This document shows positions 16,103 through 24,072 of a DNA stretch of 64,000 nucleotides, piece after piece. The notes below the pieces were generated by a model, which saw only the letters and a program-made list of their open reading frames with translations, did not search any database and was not told where the DNA came from. Location of the stretch: assembly GCA_014237395.1 (NCBI GenBank), contig JABZFP010000029.1, forward strand, positions 424,537 to 488,536, written 5' to 3'. Numbering within the stretch: position 1 is the stretch's first letter; every line of letters begins with the position of its first letter. Source of the stretch: Desulfobacteraceae bacterium. Its GTDB lineage: Bacteria > Desulfobacterota > Desulfobacteria > Desulfobacterales > UBA5852. A program made the position numbers and the translations under genes.

Positions 16103-18556
16103 ATGGACAGCGCCGAAAAGAGAGCACTTACAAGTATTGGCAAAGAGCCTCGCTTCCGTGACGTTCTCAAGAAGCTGACTATTGGGGATAAAATCGTGGA
16201 TGGGGACAAGGCTTATATTCTCGCCGTGGCCATGGTTCTCATCAGGCGCTACCAAGAGGATCGGCGATATACATCGTATGCTGATCTCGCATACTACATT
16301 ATTCTGAAATACTCTCTGCAGCATAAGGATTACGCTCCGCTGTTTGATTTTGCAGTAAATTTCGGGTTCTACCCGATAGCCAAAGACCTTCTTCGTAACG
16401 GCCTTTACGAGGGAAACCCTATAACTGCTTGTCTCGGAGATATCCAACTTGATCGCTTCCGAAACGCAGAGGAAGCCACACTAACTTTGGAGCAACATCT
16501 CGAAAGCTCCAATTTCCTAAGCGAGAAGGCACGCGAAACATGTTACTTGGCGCCCACTTCTTTCGGGAAAAGCTCCCTTATCGTCGACCAAATCAGGCAA
16601 CTTGGAAACCACCCTTGTAAAATCGTTGTTATCGTCCCAACAAAATCGCTGCTAATCCAAACACTTCAGATGATTAGAGAAGCTGGTTTACGCAGAAAGT
16701 TGATGGTCCATGATGAGATGTTTGACGGAGAGGAATCTTTCATCGCAATATTCACTCAGGAACGTGCACTACGACTGCTTACAAAACATGATACCTACTT
16801 CGATCTGATTTTTGTAGACGAAGCGCACAATCTCCTAAAAGGGGATAGTAGAAGCATTCTTCTCTCCCGGGTAATAAAAAAGAATCGCACTATTAATCCA
16901 GATCATCGCGTGATCTACCTTTCGCCTCTTGTTCATGATGCTAATAACCTTCGCTTGACTACAGACCAGAATATTTCGTCACATGTCATTAAATTTAACG
17001 TCAAGGAGCCTGAGATATTCGAGCTTAGACTTAACAAGGAAGTATACCAATACAACCGATTTTTGAACCTCCCTTACAAAATAGCTGAGGACATCGAGCT
17101 TGGGAACTACCTTATATCTGCCTCCGGTGATAAGAATTTCATGTACAATTATCGCCCAGTTAAGGTTGAACAGCTCGCCAGGGAACTCTGCGATATTGTC
17201 CCTGTAATCGAGACTACAGAAGCTATTGATCAGCTGGCACGCATACTATCCAGTGAGGTTCACCCAGATTTTTATGCGATCGACCACCTAAAACATGGTG
17301 TGGTTTATCTGCATGGTAAGCTGCCAGATCTTGTGAAAGAGTACCTGGAATTCAAGTACAAGAATTTGCCCGAGTTGAAGTACGTAGTAGCCAACTCGGT
17401 CATTCTGGAAGGCATGAACCTGCCAATAGATAGGCTTTTCATTTTTAATACACGCTCTCTCCAAGGGAAAGAGCTGATGAATTTGATAGGTCGGGTAAAT
17501 AGACTAAACACGATCTTTGGGCACGGCGAAAACAGGTTGTCAAGGCTCCTACCCAAGGTACACTTTATTAATAACGAAGAACATTATCGTGTCCGCAGCA
17601 AAATGGAGAACAAAATAAAATTGCTAAGAAGCCGTGTCTTTGAAGACTTGGTTAAAAATCCAACGCTTGCAGCTTTTGACATAGAAGCTCTCTCGATCCC
17701 AGCATCCTCCAAAGAGAAGTATGTTGAGAAAGTAGCATCTATCCAGGAAAATGAAGAATTCCTTGCGTCTGCAACAGATACGAAAGAGAACCAAATAAGG
17801 GCTTACCTCATTCAGTCAGGAATCATTGAGTTCTACACTGATCCGTCAACTGTAATCGAACGATTCGTTAGAGTCTCTCCCATGCTCGCAAATAATCCTC
17901 CATTATCATGGACCTCCGCATCGATGATGGAGAAAATTGAATACATTTTTCTGAGAAATATCGGGGATATCTCTGATGATGAAGTTAGCCGCCTTTCCTA
18001 TCCAGAAACACGAAGTTACTACGAGAATCACATCCTTATTGCTCAGAAAAGAGCACTAAACGAGAACATTCATGCGCAAGTTCATTACTTCAATGATCGC
18101 GTGAAACATGGTGATAGTAAAATGTACTTTGGCCTATCTTATGGCGAAGAACCTCTGGAGACAGATGCTTATCCCAAAAGCTCTAAAAGAGCATATGTTG
18201 ACCTATCTAACAAATCGGATCAGGAACTAGTCAATCTAGCGGTGGTCAAACTCAAGATGGAAGATGACTTTGTTGGGTTCAAGTTGAACAAATTAATTGT
18301 TATGCTATTTGATTACAACCTGATTAGCGTCGCTGAGTACAATCGTTACATTTACGGCACAACAGACGAACAGAAGATTCAACTTACGAAATACGGCCTC
18401 AGTGTGAGCATGATAGCGAGGCTTGAAGCGGATGGACAGCTCGGGAACCTGCAATTCGACGATTTCAACAACCTTCGAGCAACTCCTGCGTTTGAAGATT
18501 ACCTCCTGACGGTCAATGATTTCTATAGATTTGAGATTAAACGGTATATAGGCTAA
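16103..18556 (+). CDS. hamB: HamB-like SF2 DEAD/DEAH helicase of a Hachiman-type defence system
   Basis: An 817-residue superfamily-2 helicase. An N-terminal region of about 145 residues is followed by Walker A APTSFGKSS (150-158), VIVPTKSLL (motif Ia), IFTQERALRLL (Ib), DEAH (239-242), YLSPL (III), VANSVILEGMNLP (V) and LIGRVNRL (VI). The C-terminal 300 residues are helical and lack a recognisable domain. It partners the upstream nuclease: HamB senses and translocates on DNA while HamA cuts. The length lies between AbpB (about 730) and typical HamB (about 900 or more). AT-rich, intact, with no third gene in the operon. Confidence 0.82.
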   Translation: MDSAEKRALTSIGKEPRFRDVLKKLTIGDKIVDGDKAYILAVAMVLIRRYQEDRRYTSYADLAYYIILKYSLQHKDYAPLFDFAVNFGFYPIAKDLLRNGLYEGNPITACLGDIQLDRFRNAEEATLTLEQHLESSNFLSEKARETCYLAPTSFGKSSLIVDQIRQLGNHPCKIVVIVPTKSLLIQTLQMIREAGLRRKLMVHDEMFDGEESFIAIFTQERALRLLTKHDTYFDLIFVDEAHNLLKGDSRSILLSRVIKKNRTINPDHRVIYLSPLVHDANNLRLTTDQNISSHVIKFNVKEPEIFELRLNKEVYQYNRFLNLPYKIAEDIELGNYLISASGDKNFMYNYRPVKVEQLARELCDIVPVIETTEAIDQLARILSSEVHPDFYAIDHLKHGVVYLHGKLPDLVKEYLEFKYKNLPELKYVVANSVILEGMNLPIDRLFIFNTRSLQGKELMNLIGRVNRLNTIFGHGENRLSRLLPKVHFINNEEHYRVRSKMENKIKLLRSRVFEDLVKNPTLAAFDIEALSIPASSKEKYVEKVASIQENEEFLASATDTKENQIRAYLIQSGIIEFYTDPSTVIERFVRVSPMLANNPPLSWTSASMMEKIEYIFLRNIGDISDDEVSRLSYPETRSYYENHILIAQKRALNENIHAQVHYFNDRVKHGDSKMYFGLSYGEEPLETDAYPKSSKRAYVDLSNKSDQELVNLAVVKLKMEDDFVGFKLNKLIVMLFDYNLISVAEYNRYIYGTTDEQKIQLTKYGLSVSMIARLEADGQLGNLQFDDFNNLRATPAFEDYLLTVNDFYRFEIKRYIG

Positions 18557-18977
18557 AAAGTGGATTCTGGATTCGTGGATTCGGGGTCGGGCCTCGCTAA
18601 GCAATAGAAAACTATCGGAAAAATCACCAAACAGAGCTCCATACAGCCCTTAAACCACGATTTTTCGCTCCGAAATGAGCATCTAATTAGTACACAGTAT
18701 AGTTCCGCCTGCTAAACGCTACCCCCCTCTTACACACCTCCCCCATCAAAGCACTTTATGGCATTCGCAAAACGCTAAGGTACGATAGGGAAGGGGTCCT
18801 ACGTGGCCTCTGCATTCCTGCGCCGTGTTGCGTGCTGATGAAAATTGCGCGAAGGCGGCCTTGAAATTGCAGTATGCAATCCGTAATATGTAAAAATTAT
18901 GGTCATACTTAAAATTCTAAGGCGTCCCACAAAATCGGTGGCGGCGGCCCGGACGGCGACCAGAGGAGATGGGCGGC
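18557..18977. other. Gene-free region after the defence module
   Basis: Holds the right inverted repeat (18583-18604) and then a transition from AT-rich to GC-rich sequence at about 18750-18950. I see no gene, terminator or RNA. Confidence 0.5.
18583..18604 (+). repeat. Inverted repeat flanking the defence module, right
   Basis: GGATTCGGGGTCGGGCCTCG followed by CTAAGCAA matches 26896-26924 at about 24 of 27 positions. It is an imperfect inverted copy of 15274-15296. Confidence 0.45.
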
Positions 18978-19364
18978 ATGGCGGTTCATTACGAATTTAT
19001 CGATGATCTTTTAAAGTTCACCTATTCCGGCGACACGGAACTGGACGCGCTGAGCGAGGTCTGGTTCAGCGCACTCGCCGATCCGGCCTTCAAGCGATGC
19101 AGGAAAATGTTGATCGACGCCAGCCTATCCGAGCTAAACATGTCGGCCGCATTCATCGAGGATAGAACCGCGCGAATGGCCCGATTCAAACAGCTGGCCG
19201 AAATAAAATGGGCCGTGATTGCCGAAAAAAACAACCTGGCATTCGGTCTAAGCCGCATGTTTTCGACATTTGCCGAGGATATTGGCCTGAATGTGATGGT
19301 TTTCAGAGATTCGGACCAGGCGATGGCCTGGCTTTCATCCGTGAACGAGGGGGAACCTGCATAG
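18978..19364 (+). CDS. SpoIIAA-like (STAS superfamily) protein, paralogue 1
   Basis: A 128-residue cytoplasmic protein with alternating strands and helices: AVHYEFIDDLLKFTYSG, KMLIDASLSELN, KWAVIAEKNNLAFGLSRMF, then VFRDSDQAMAWL at the end. The same plan occurs in the protein at 37457, and this places both in the SpoIIAA-like/STAS fold. These proteins are thought to bind partners or lipids, but no specific role is known. I prefer ATG 18978 (GAGGAG nine bases upstream) over ATG 18969, which abuts the ribosome-binding site. Confidence 0.65.
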   Translation: MAVHYEFIDDLLKFTYSGDTELDALSEVWFSALADPAFKRCRKMLIDASLSELNMSAAFIEDRTARMARFKQLAEIKWAVIAEKNNLAFGLSRMFSTFAEDIGLNVMVFRDSDQAMAWLSSVNEGEPA

Positions 19365-19496
19365 GCACCCCCGTAATCCTTTATTCCCTTCGCAACCCAT
19401 CCCGTTTAAACTTGTCAGCATCCTTTCAAGAAATCCTCCCAGCTCGCATGGGTTTTGCAGCGCAGGGCGTCTCCATCCCCGATGTGAAAGTGCCCT

Positions 19497-20525
19497 CTAA
19501 ACCGATGGTGGTTCCGGAAAACGGTTCATGGACTGCTGCGCGATCATCCAGCCGGGATATTCGGCGGGCAGGTCGCTGACCGCTTTTAAACGTGACAGAT
19601 CCTCGGCGGACAGGTTGACTTGCGGTGCGGCGAGGTTGTCGGCCAGCTGTTCCGGCGTTTTGGCGCCGATGATCACGCTGGTGACCACCGGCTGGTGCAG
19701 CAGCCAGCTCAGGGCGATCCGGGCCACGGAGACCTGCATTTCTGTCGCGATTTCCCGCATCACGTCCACCACGTCGAAGGCGCGTACCCTGTCCACGGGC
19801 GGAAAATCGAAGTCCACCCGGCGGGCACCCTCCGGTCCCTGGCCGTCGCGGTCGAACTTGCCGGACAAAAGGCCGCCTGCCAGGGGGCTCCAGACCATCA
19901 GCCCGAGCTTCTGGTCCTGCAGCACCGGAACGACCTCGCGCTCCAGATCCCGGCCGGCGATGGTGTAGTAGGCCTGCAGACTTTCAAAGCGGTGCAGGTT
20001 GCATTTGTCCGATATCCACAGGGATTTCATCAACTGCCAGGCCGCCAGGTTGGAGCAGCCGAGGTAGCGGACCTTGCCGGAACGCACCAGGTCGTCCAGG
20101 GCCCGCAACGTCTCTTCCAGGGGCGTGAGCGGGTCGAACCCGTGTATCTGGTAGAGGTCGATGTAATCCGTCCCCAGACGTTCCAGGCTCGCATCAACCG
20201 CCTGCATGATATGACCGCGGGACAGCCCCACCTGGTTGGGCCCGGGCCCCATGCGCCCGAACACCTTGGTGGCCAGCACCACATCCTTGCGACGCTTGCC
20301 CAGGGCCTTCCCCAGGATCCTTTCGGAATCCCCTTCGGAGTAAATGTCGGCCGTGTCGATAAAATTGATCCCGGCATCCAATACCCGGGCAATCAGGTCA
20401 TCCGCCGCTTCCTGGGACAGCCGGCCGATGGCGCGCCAGAAATCTCGGCCACCGCCAAAGGTCATGGTGCCGAAACACAATTCCGAGACGAGCAGCCCTG
20501 TTCTGCCGAGTTGTTTGTATCGCAT
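19497..20525 (-). CDS. Aldo/keto reductase
   Basis: A 342-residue TIM-barrel NAD(P)H-dependent oxidoreductase of the AKR superfamily. The tetrad is visible: Asp and Tyr in FIDTADIYSEGDSER, Lys in VVLATKVFG and His in YQIHGFDP. RYLGCSNLAAWQL and the cofactor-binding SVIIGAKTPEQL follow. It converts aldehydes or ketones to alcohols; the substrate is unknown. The start at 20525 follows AGGAGGAGG; the frame continues 24 codons upstream without support. No operon partner. Confidence 0.93.
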   Translation of the reverse strand: MRYKQLGRTGLLVSELCFGTMTFGGGRDFWRAIGRLSQEAADDLIARVLDAGINFIDTADIYSEGDSERILGKALGKRRKDVVLATKVFGRMGPGPNQVGLSRGHIMQAVDASLERLGTDYIDLYQIHGFDPLTPLEETLRALDDLVRSGKVRYLGCSNLAAWQLMKSLWISDKCNLHRFESLQAYYTIAGRDLEREVVPVLQDQKLGLMVWSPLAGGLLSGKFDRDGQGPEGARRVDFDFPPVDRVRAFDVVDVMREIATEMQVSVARIALSWLLHQPVVTSVIIGAKTPEQLADNLAAPQVNLSAEDLSRLKAVSDLPAEYPGWMIAQQSMNRFPEPPSV

Positions 20526-21039
20526 CGTAGACCTCCTCCTGTCGCAGTTACCGGAAATGGCATGCACCGCGTTGCCGGCGCTTATGCCATGGGTCATAAT
20601 GAGGCTTGTTCACGGATTCAAGCAGGCATGGACGGGAAAGACCGGAACACCATGCGGATGAACCACATCACACATCGCCGCCCCGGTCAACCGTATGCGT
20701 TCATCGTTGGCGCTTCATTGCCAAGGCCCCCGGCCGTAGTGGGTGGCATCTGCCGAAACGCCTGATTGCGGCCGATATCACACCTATTTTTGACAAACGA
20801 CCTGGTTTTTGCTACCCACTTCTCAGGTCTCACCCCATACCAGCCGGCATAGCCCCGCAGGACCGTGCAAGCGGATATTGACAGAAAACGCCCTCTACAG
20901 GAGGTGCTTTTCACATAAACCAAAATCCGTTCAGGCCTCCATCTGCGACACCGAACCCGAAATGATACAGCGCGTTTTGCGTCGCGATAAGGTCTTCTTT
21001 TGATTGTACGGCATCAAAAGAAAACGAGGCATCACAAGC
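20526..21039. other. Gene-free region before the cassette-like genes
   Basis: Contains repeat R1 copy 3 (20837-20874) with its TTTTTGACAAAC left flank. No gene is supported; open frames on the plus strand antisense to the reductase extend into it but have no coding character. No integrase or attI-like site was recognised. Confidence 0.5.
20837..20874 (+). repeat. Interspersed repeat R1, copy 3
   Basis: CCAGCCGGCATAGCCCCGCA followed by CCGTGCAAGCGG, a slightly diverged copy of 7361 and 15074. Confidence 0.6.
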
Positions 21040-21843
21040 ATGGCAAACCAAACCAGCCGATCTCAACTCGTTCTGTTTGTCGTCGTTTCGTATTCAATCC
21101 TATGGTTTCTGTTTGTAATCGGAAAATTTTTTGAGATCCCTTTTACATACGATCCAAGAAAATTAGGTGGGCTTCTTGTTCTTGCGGGAGTTCCGGCCTC
21201 CTCGATTGGCGCCGCTATAGCCGTGCTGATGGTAAATGGAAGCGGCGGACTTCATCAGTTGCTGAAGCGCTCTTTTCAGTGGCGTTTTAATCCAATATGG
21301 TACATCGCGGCGATATCGACGCCTCTGCTGATCGCTGCAGCAAGTACGATAACGTCTATTTGGATTGCCGACATTGAAACACCTAATAATTGGTTCGCGC
21401 CATCCATGCCTCTGGGGGTCATGGTATTTATCCTGATTTACGACGGACTTGGTGAAGAAATCGGCTGGAGGGGGTTCGCGCTGCCAGAGCTCCAGAAGCG
21501 GCTGGGATCGCTGGGGGGCAGCATTATGGTCGGAATTCTCTGGGCCCTTTGGCATCTGCCGTTGTTCTTTACACCTGGATCGAATCAATATGGTGATTCT
21601 CTGATTCCATACCTATACGTTCTAACCTGCTGGACCATCGTCATGGCGCTATTTGTCGGCAAGGCACGCGGGAGTATACTGCCGGGAATTCTTATACACG
21701 AATCAGCCAATTTCGTTTCGTTTGCATTCCATTATCCGCGCCACTATGTGTTATTTTTCTGGGGGATTGCTGCACTTATCGCAATCGTATTTCTGCCCAA
21801 GCCGCTGATTAAGTTTGGAAACAACGCAGAAGCGAACCCTTGA
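21040..21843 (+). CDS. CPBP family intramembrane metalloprotease
   Basis: A 267-residue integral membrane protein with about eight helices. It carries the CPBP (CAAX protease/bacteriocin-processing) signatures: EEIGWRGFALPELQKR with the paired glutamates and Arg, LWALWHLPLFF with the metal-binding His, and HESANFVSF with the last His and Asn. Members cleave within the membrane or protect against bacteriocins; the substrate here is unknown. I start at MANQTSRSQL (21040); 12 upstream codons are not conserved in type. First of a run of small plus-strand genes separated by attC-like sites. Confidence 0.88.
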   Translation: MANQTSRSQLVLFVVVSYSILWFLFVIGKFFEIPFTYDPRKLGGLLVLAGVPASSIGAAIAVLMVNGSGGLHQLLKRSFQWRFNPIWYIAAISTPLLIAAASTITSIWIADIETPNNWFAPSMPLGVMVFILIYDGLGEEIGWRGFALPELQKRLGSLGGSIMVGILWALWHLPLFFTPGSNQYGDSLIPYLYVLTCWTIVMALFVGKARGSILPGILIHESANFVSFAFHYPRHYVLFFWGIAALIAIVFLPKPLIKFGNNAEANP

Positions 21844-21845
21844 GG

Positions 21846-21905
21846 GCATAACAACGCTGCGGCAGCCGGCGCAAAAAGCCGCGCGGCTGGCCAGCGGCGT
21901 TATCC
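21846..21905 (+). other. attC-like recombination site 1
   Basis: GCATAAC (21846-21852) and GTTATCC (21899-21905) are inverted outer boxes 60 bases apart, starting 3 bases after the CPBP stop. Between them are AACGCTG/CAGCGGCGTT and AGCCGGCGC/GCGCGGCT with unpaired bases, the folded-bottom-strand layout of integron attC sites. Confidence 0.5.
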
Positions 21906-21928
21906 GGGTCATATAAGGGATGAGATCA

Positions 21929-22483
21929 ATGGGCCTTAAAGACCTCTTTCACTCTGTCGCAACTGGATCCGCCAAAAGGCAGAAAATCCTTACCCCGGTT
22001 GGCTTGATCTTTTTCGGGCTCTCTCTGCTCGTTGTGATATCCGGAGGAATATTTACCGACCGGCTCCTGGATCTGCCGGCGATACTTCCAGGATGGGTGG
22101 GGGGGATGATCGGTTTTCTGCTGCTCCTGCCCGGTGCGGCATTGAGCGCCTGGTGCGTGATTCGATTCGTGATTGCAAAAGGCACACCGGTGCCATTTAA
22201 TCCTCCAAAGGAGCTCATCGTTGAGGGTCCCTATATCTGGGTTCGCAATCCAATGCTAACCGGCGTCTTTGCCTGTCTGTTTGGACTTGGCCTGATGCTG
22301 AACTCCATTTCGATCGTCGGGATATGGACACCCCTCTACATTCTCGCCCACTACATTGAACTGAAAAAAGTCGAAGAGCCGGAGCTCGAGCTGCGTTTTG
22401 GAGATCGTTATTTGAATTACAAACGCAATGTGCCTATGTTTTTCCCTAAAATTATGGGTCGAAGTAAAAAACTTGACGACTGA
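21929..22483 (+). CDS. Isoprenylcysteine carboxyl methyltransferase-family membrane protein
   Basis: A 184-residue membrane protein of the PEMT/ICMT type. Two to three hydrophobic helices at 20-40 and 50-75 are followed by the S-adenosylmethionine-binding signature LIVEGPYIWVRNPMLTGV (about 95-112). The family's C-terminal motif YIELKKVEEPELELRFGDRYLNY comes next. It would methylate a lipid-like, thiol or isoprenoid substrate at the membrane; the target is unknown. I prefer ATG 21929, with AAGGGA eight bases before, over ATG 21920. It sits between attC-like sites. Confidence 0.85.
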   Translation: MGLKDLFHSVATGSAKRQKILTPVGLIFFGLSLLVVISGGIFTDRLLDLPAILPGWVGGMIGFLLLLPGAALSAWCVIRFVIAKGTPVPFNPPKELIVEGPYIWVRNPMLTGVFACLFGLGLMLNSISIVGIWTPLYILAHYIELKKVEEPELELRFGDRYLNYKRNVPMFFPKIMGRSKKLDD

Positions 22484-22547
22484 CCAACTATTCCCGTGAA
22501 TCGTTTACCGCGCGCGCTGAAGCTCGCAGGTCAACTTAACGTTATGA
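22482..22547 (+). other. attC-like recombination site 2 (degenerate)
   Basis: Overlaps the stop codon of the methyltransferase gene. GACCAAC (22482-22488) and GTTATGA (22541-22547) retain the AAC/GTT core triplets. The middle carries CGCGCTGAAGCTCGCAGG, close to a string upstream of the defence genes at 15217. Confidence 0.35.
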
Positions 22548-22586
22548 CCCGAATATTGGGCCCTCTCAAGATGAAGGGAGCTTGTT

Positions 22587-23066
22587 ATGAGTATGGAAAC
22601 CTTGCTTAAAATCAGGGAAATGGGAAAAGAAGTAAAGCGGAAGCGCCAAAAGGAAGAAATCGATTATGACTACATGACCGCCCCTTGCGGCCTGCCCTGC
22701 TTTGAGTGCTACCTTTATCTGGCCCGGTTCGACCCGGCCATGACCGAAGCGATCGCCGGTGTGCTTCAACTTTCCCCGGATGAAATCAAATGTAAAGGAT
22801 GCCGGGCCGAAGGCGGAAAATGCGCCCATCTCGCCATGGAGTGCCGGGTATACAACTGTATCGAAAAAACGGACATGCTAACCTGCGCCGAATGCGACAA
22901 TTTTCCCTGCGACTATCTCCACCCGTACAGCGACCAGGCCATGAAGCCGCACAATACGAAAGTCTTCCATCTTTGCCGCATCAAAAAGGTCGGCCTCGAA
23001 AAATGGGCCAAAGAGGAAGCCGGCGATATTCTGGACAAATACTATTATGGCGCCTGGACGTTATAG
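22587..23066 (+). CDS. DUF3795 cysteine-rich protein
   Basis: A 159-residue cytoplasmic protein of the DUF3795 family. Cysteines cluster as CGLPCFEC, IKCKGC, KCAHLAMECRVYNC and LTCAECDNFPC, followed by HNTKVFHLCRIKKVGLEKW. The pattern suggests bound zinc or an iron-sulfur cluster; function is unknown. A basic N-terminal 25 residues precede the domain. It begins 40 bases after attC-like site 2. GGAGC lies before the start. Confidence 0.85.
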   Translation: MSMETLLKIREMGKEVKRKRQKEEIDYDYMTAPCGLPCFECYLYLARFDPAMTEAIAGVLQLSPDEIKCKGCRAEGGKCAHLAMECRVYNCIEKTDMLTCAECDNFPCDYLHPYSDQAMKPHNTKVFHLCRIKKVGLEKWAKEEAGDILDKYYYGAWTL

Positions 23067-23129
23067 CGAACCGGCCGGGTCTCGGAGACCTACGCCCAAT
23101 ATCGCCTGTATCGATCTACCCAAATCGGA

Positions 23130-23957
23130 ATGTCTATGTTCTCTATACTTGCCTCTCGCCGCCGCAAAAAGCTCACCCAAGTGCCCTTCCCGTCCGAATG
23201 GGAAGCCATCATGCGCCAAAATGTCGCCCATTTCGGCATGCTGGAAGAGGCCGAACGCGATCACCTGCGCGCTCTGGTCCAGGTGTTTGTTGCCGAAAAG
23301 CACTGGGAGGGCGCGGGTGGGCTGGAGCTGACCGACGAAATCCGGGTCACCATCTCCGCCCAGGCCTGCCTGCTTCTGCTGGGGCTGCCCCACAATTTCT
23401 ATCAGAATGTGGCGTCCATCGTCGTCTATCCATCCACCGTCGTGCCGCCGCAGAGAAGGCCCGGCTTCTTTGAAACCCCATCCGCACCGCTGGAGCTCCA
23501 ACATCCCATTCTCGGGCAGGCCTTCCAGCAGGGCCCGGTCATTATCATCTGGGACGCCGCCCTGCGGGGCGGCCGTCATCCCGCGTCCGGCCACAATGTC
23601 ATTTACCACGAATTTGCCCACAAACTGGACATGCTCGACGGCGCGGCCGATGGCACCCCGCCCCTACGCGACCGGGCCGAATACCGCGACTGGGTCCAGA
23701 CCTGTTCGCGTGAGTACCTGCGTCTCAAAGACGACACCGAAGAGGGCCGGACATCGTTCCTCGATGCCTACGGTGCCACCAATGAAGCGGAATTTTTCGC
23801 CGTGGCCACCGAGCACTTCTTCGAGCGGCCGCGCCACATGCTGGCAGACGCCCCGGACCTCTACCGGGTGTTGCGGGAATACTACCGCCAGGACCCCGCC
23901 AAGCGGGTGCCTGCGGATAGCCAAGGGGGCCAAGACCAAACGAGTGACATAAGTTAG
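23130..23957 (+). CDS. mtfA: MtfA-type zinc peptidase
   Basis: A 275-residue homologue of MtfA, the M90 aminopeptidase that in E. coli binds and inactivates the glucose repressor Mlc. The zinc site is HEFAHKLDMLDG (HExxH-like, near residue 155) with the downstream Glu in NEAEFFAVATEHFFERP. LRGGRHPASGHNV and SFLDAYGATN are also family typical. The C-terminal 20 residues are divergent. No Mlc or sugar PTS gene is nearby, so the target may differ. Its 3' end touches attC-like site 3. Confidence 0.92.
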   Translation: MSMFSILASRRRKKLTQVPFPSEWEAIMRQNVAHFGMLEEAERDHLRALVQVFVAEKHWEGAGGLELTDEIRVTISAQACLLLLGLPHNFYQNVASIVVYPSTVVPPQRRPGFFETPSAPLELQHPILGQAFQQGPVIIIWDAALRGGRHPASGHNVIYHEFAHKLDMLDGAADGTPPLRDRAEYRDWVQTCSREYLRLKDDTEEGRTSFLDAYGATNEAEFFAVATEHFFERPRHMLADAPDLYRVLREYYRQDPAKRVPADSQGGQDQTSDIS

Positions 23958-24053
23958 AAAACCTTTAAAGCCTGCCTTCTTCTAAATGAGTTGATATCGC
24001 CTCCGACTGGACCTTTGCGCTACCCGCATCGATCCATTACTTGGGCGTTATGT
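23947..24053 (+). other. attC-like recombination site 3
   Basis: The right box GTTATGT (24047-24053), preceded by TTGGGC, is typical. The left box ACATAAG (23947-23953) is its inverse with one mismatch at a normally conserved C. It is 107 bases long, starts in the mtfA stop region and ends 20 bases before the next gene. Confidence 0.4.
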
Positions 24054-24072
24054 GAAAATAGGAGTTTAATAA

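Noticed and set aside
19620..20765. 381-codon plus-strand ORF antisense to the aldo/keto reductase
   Set aside because: Codon-bias shadow in GC-rich DNA; the AKR motifs are on the other strand.
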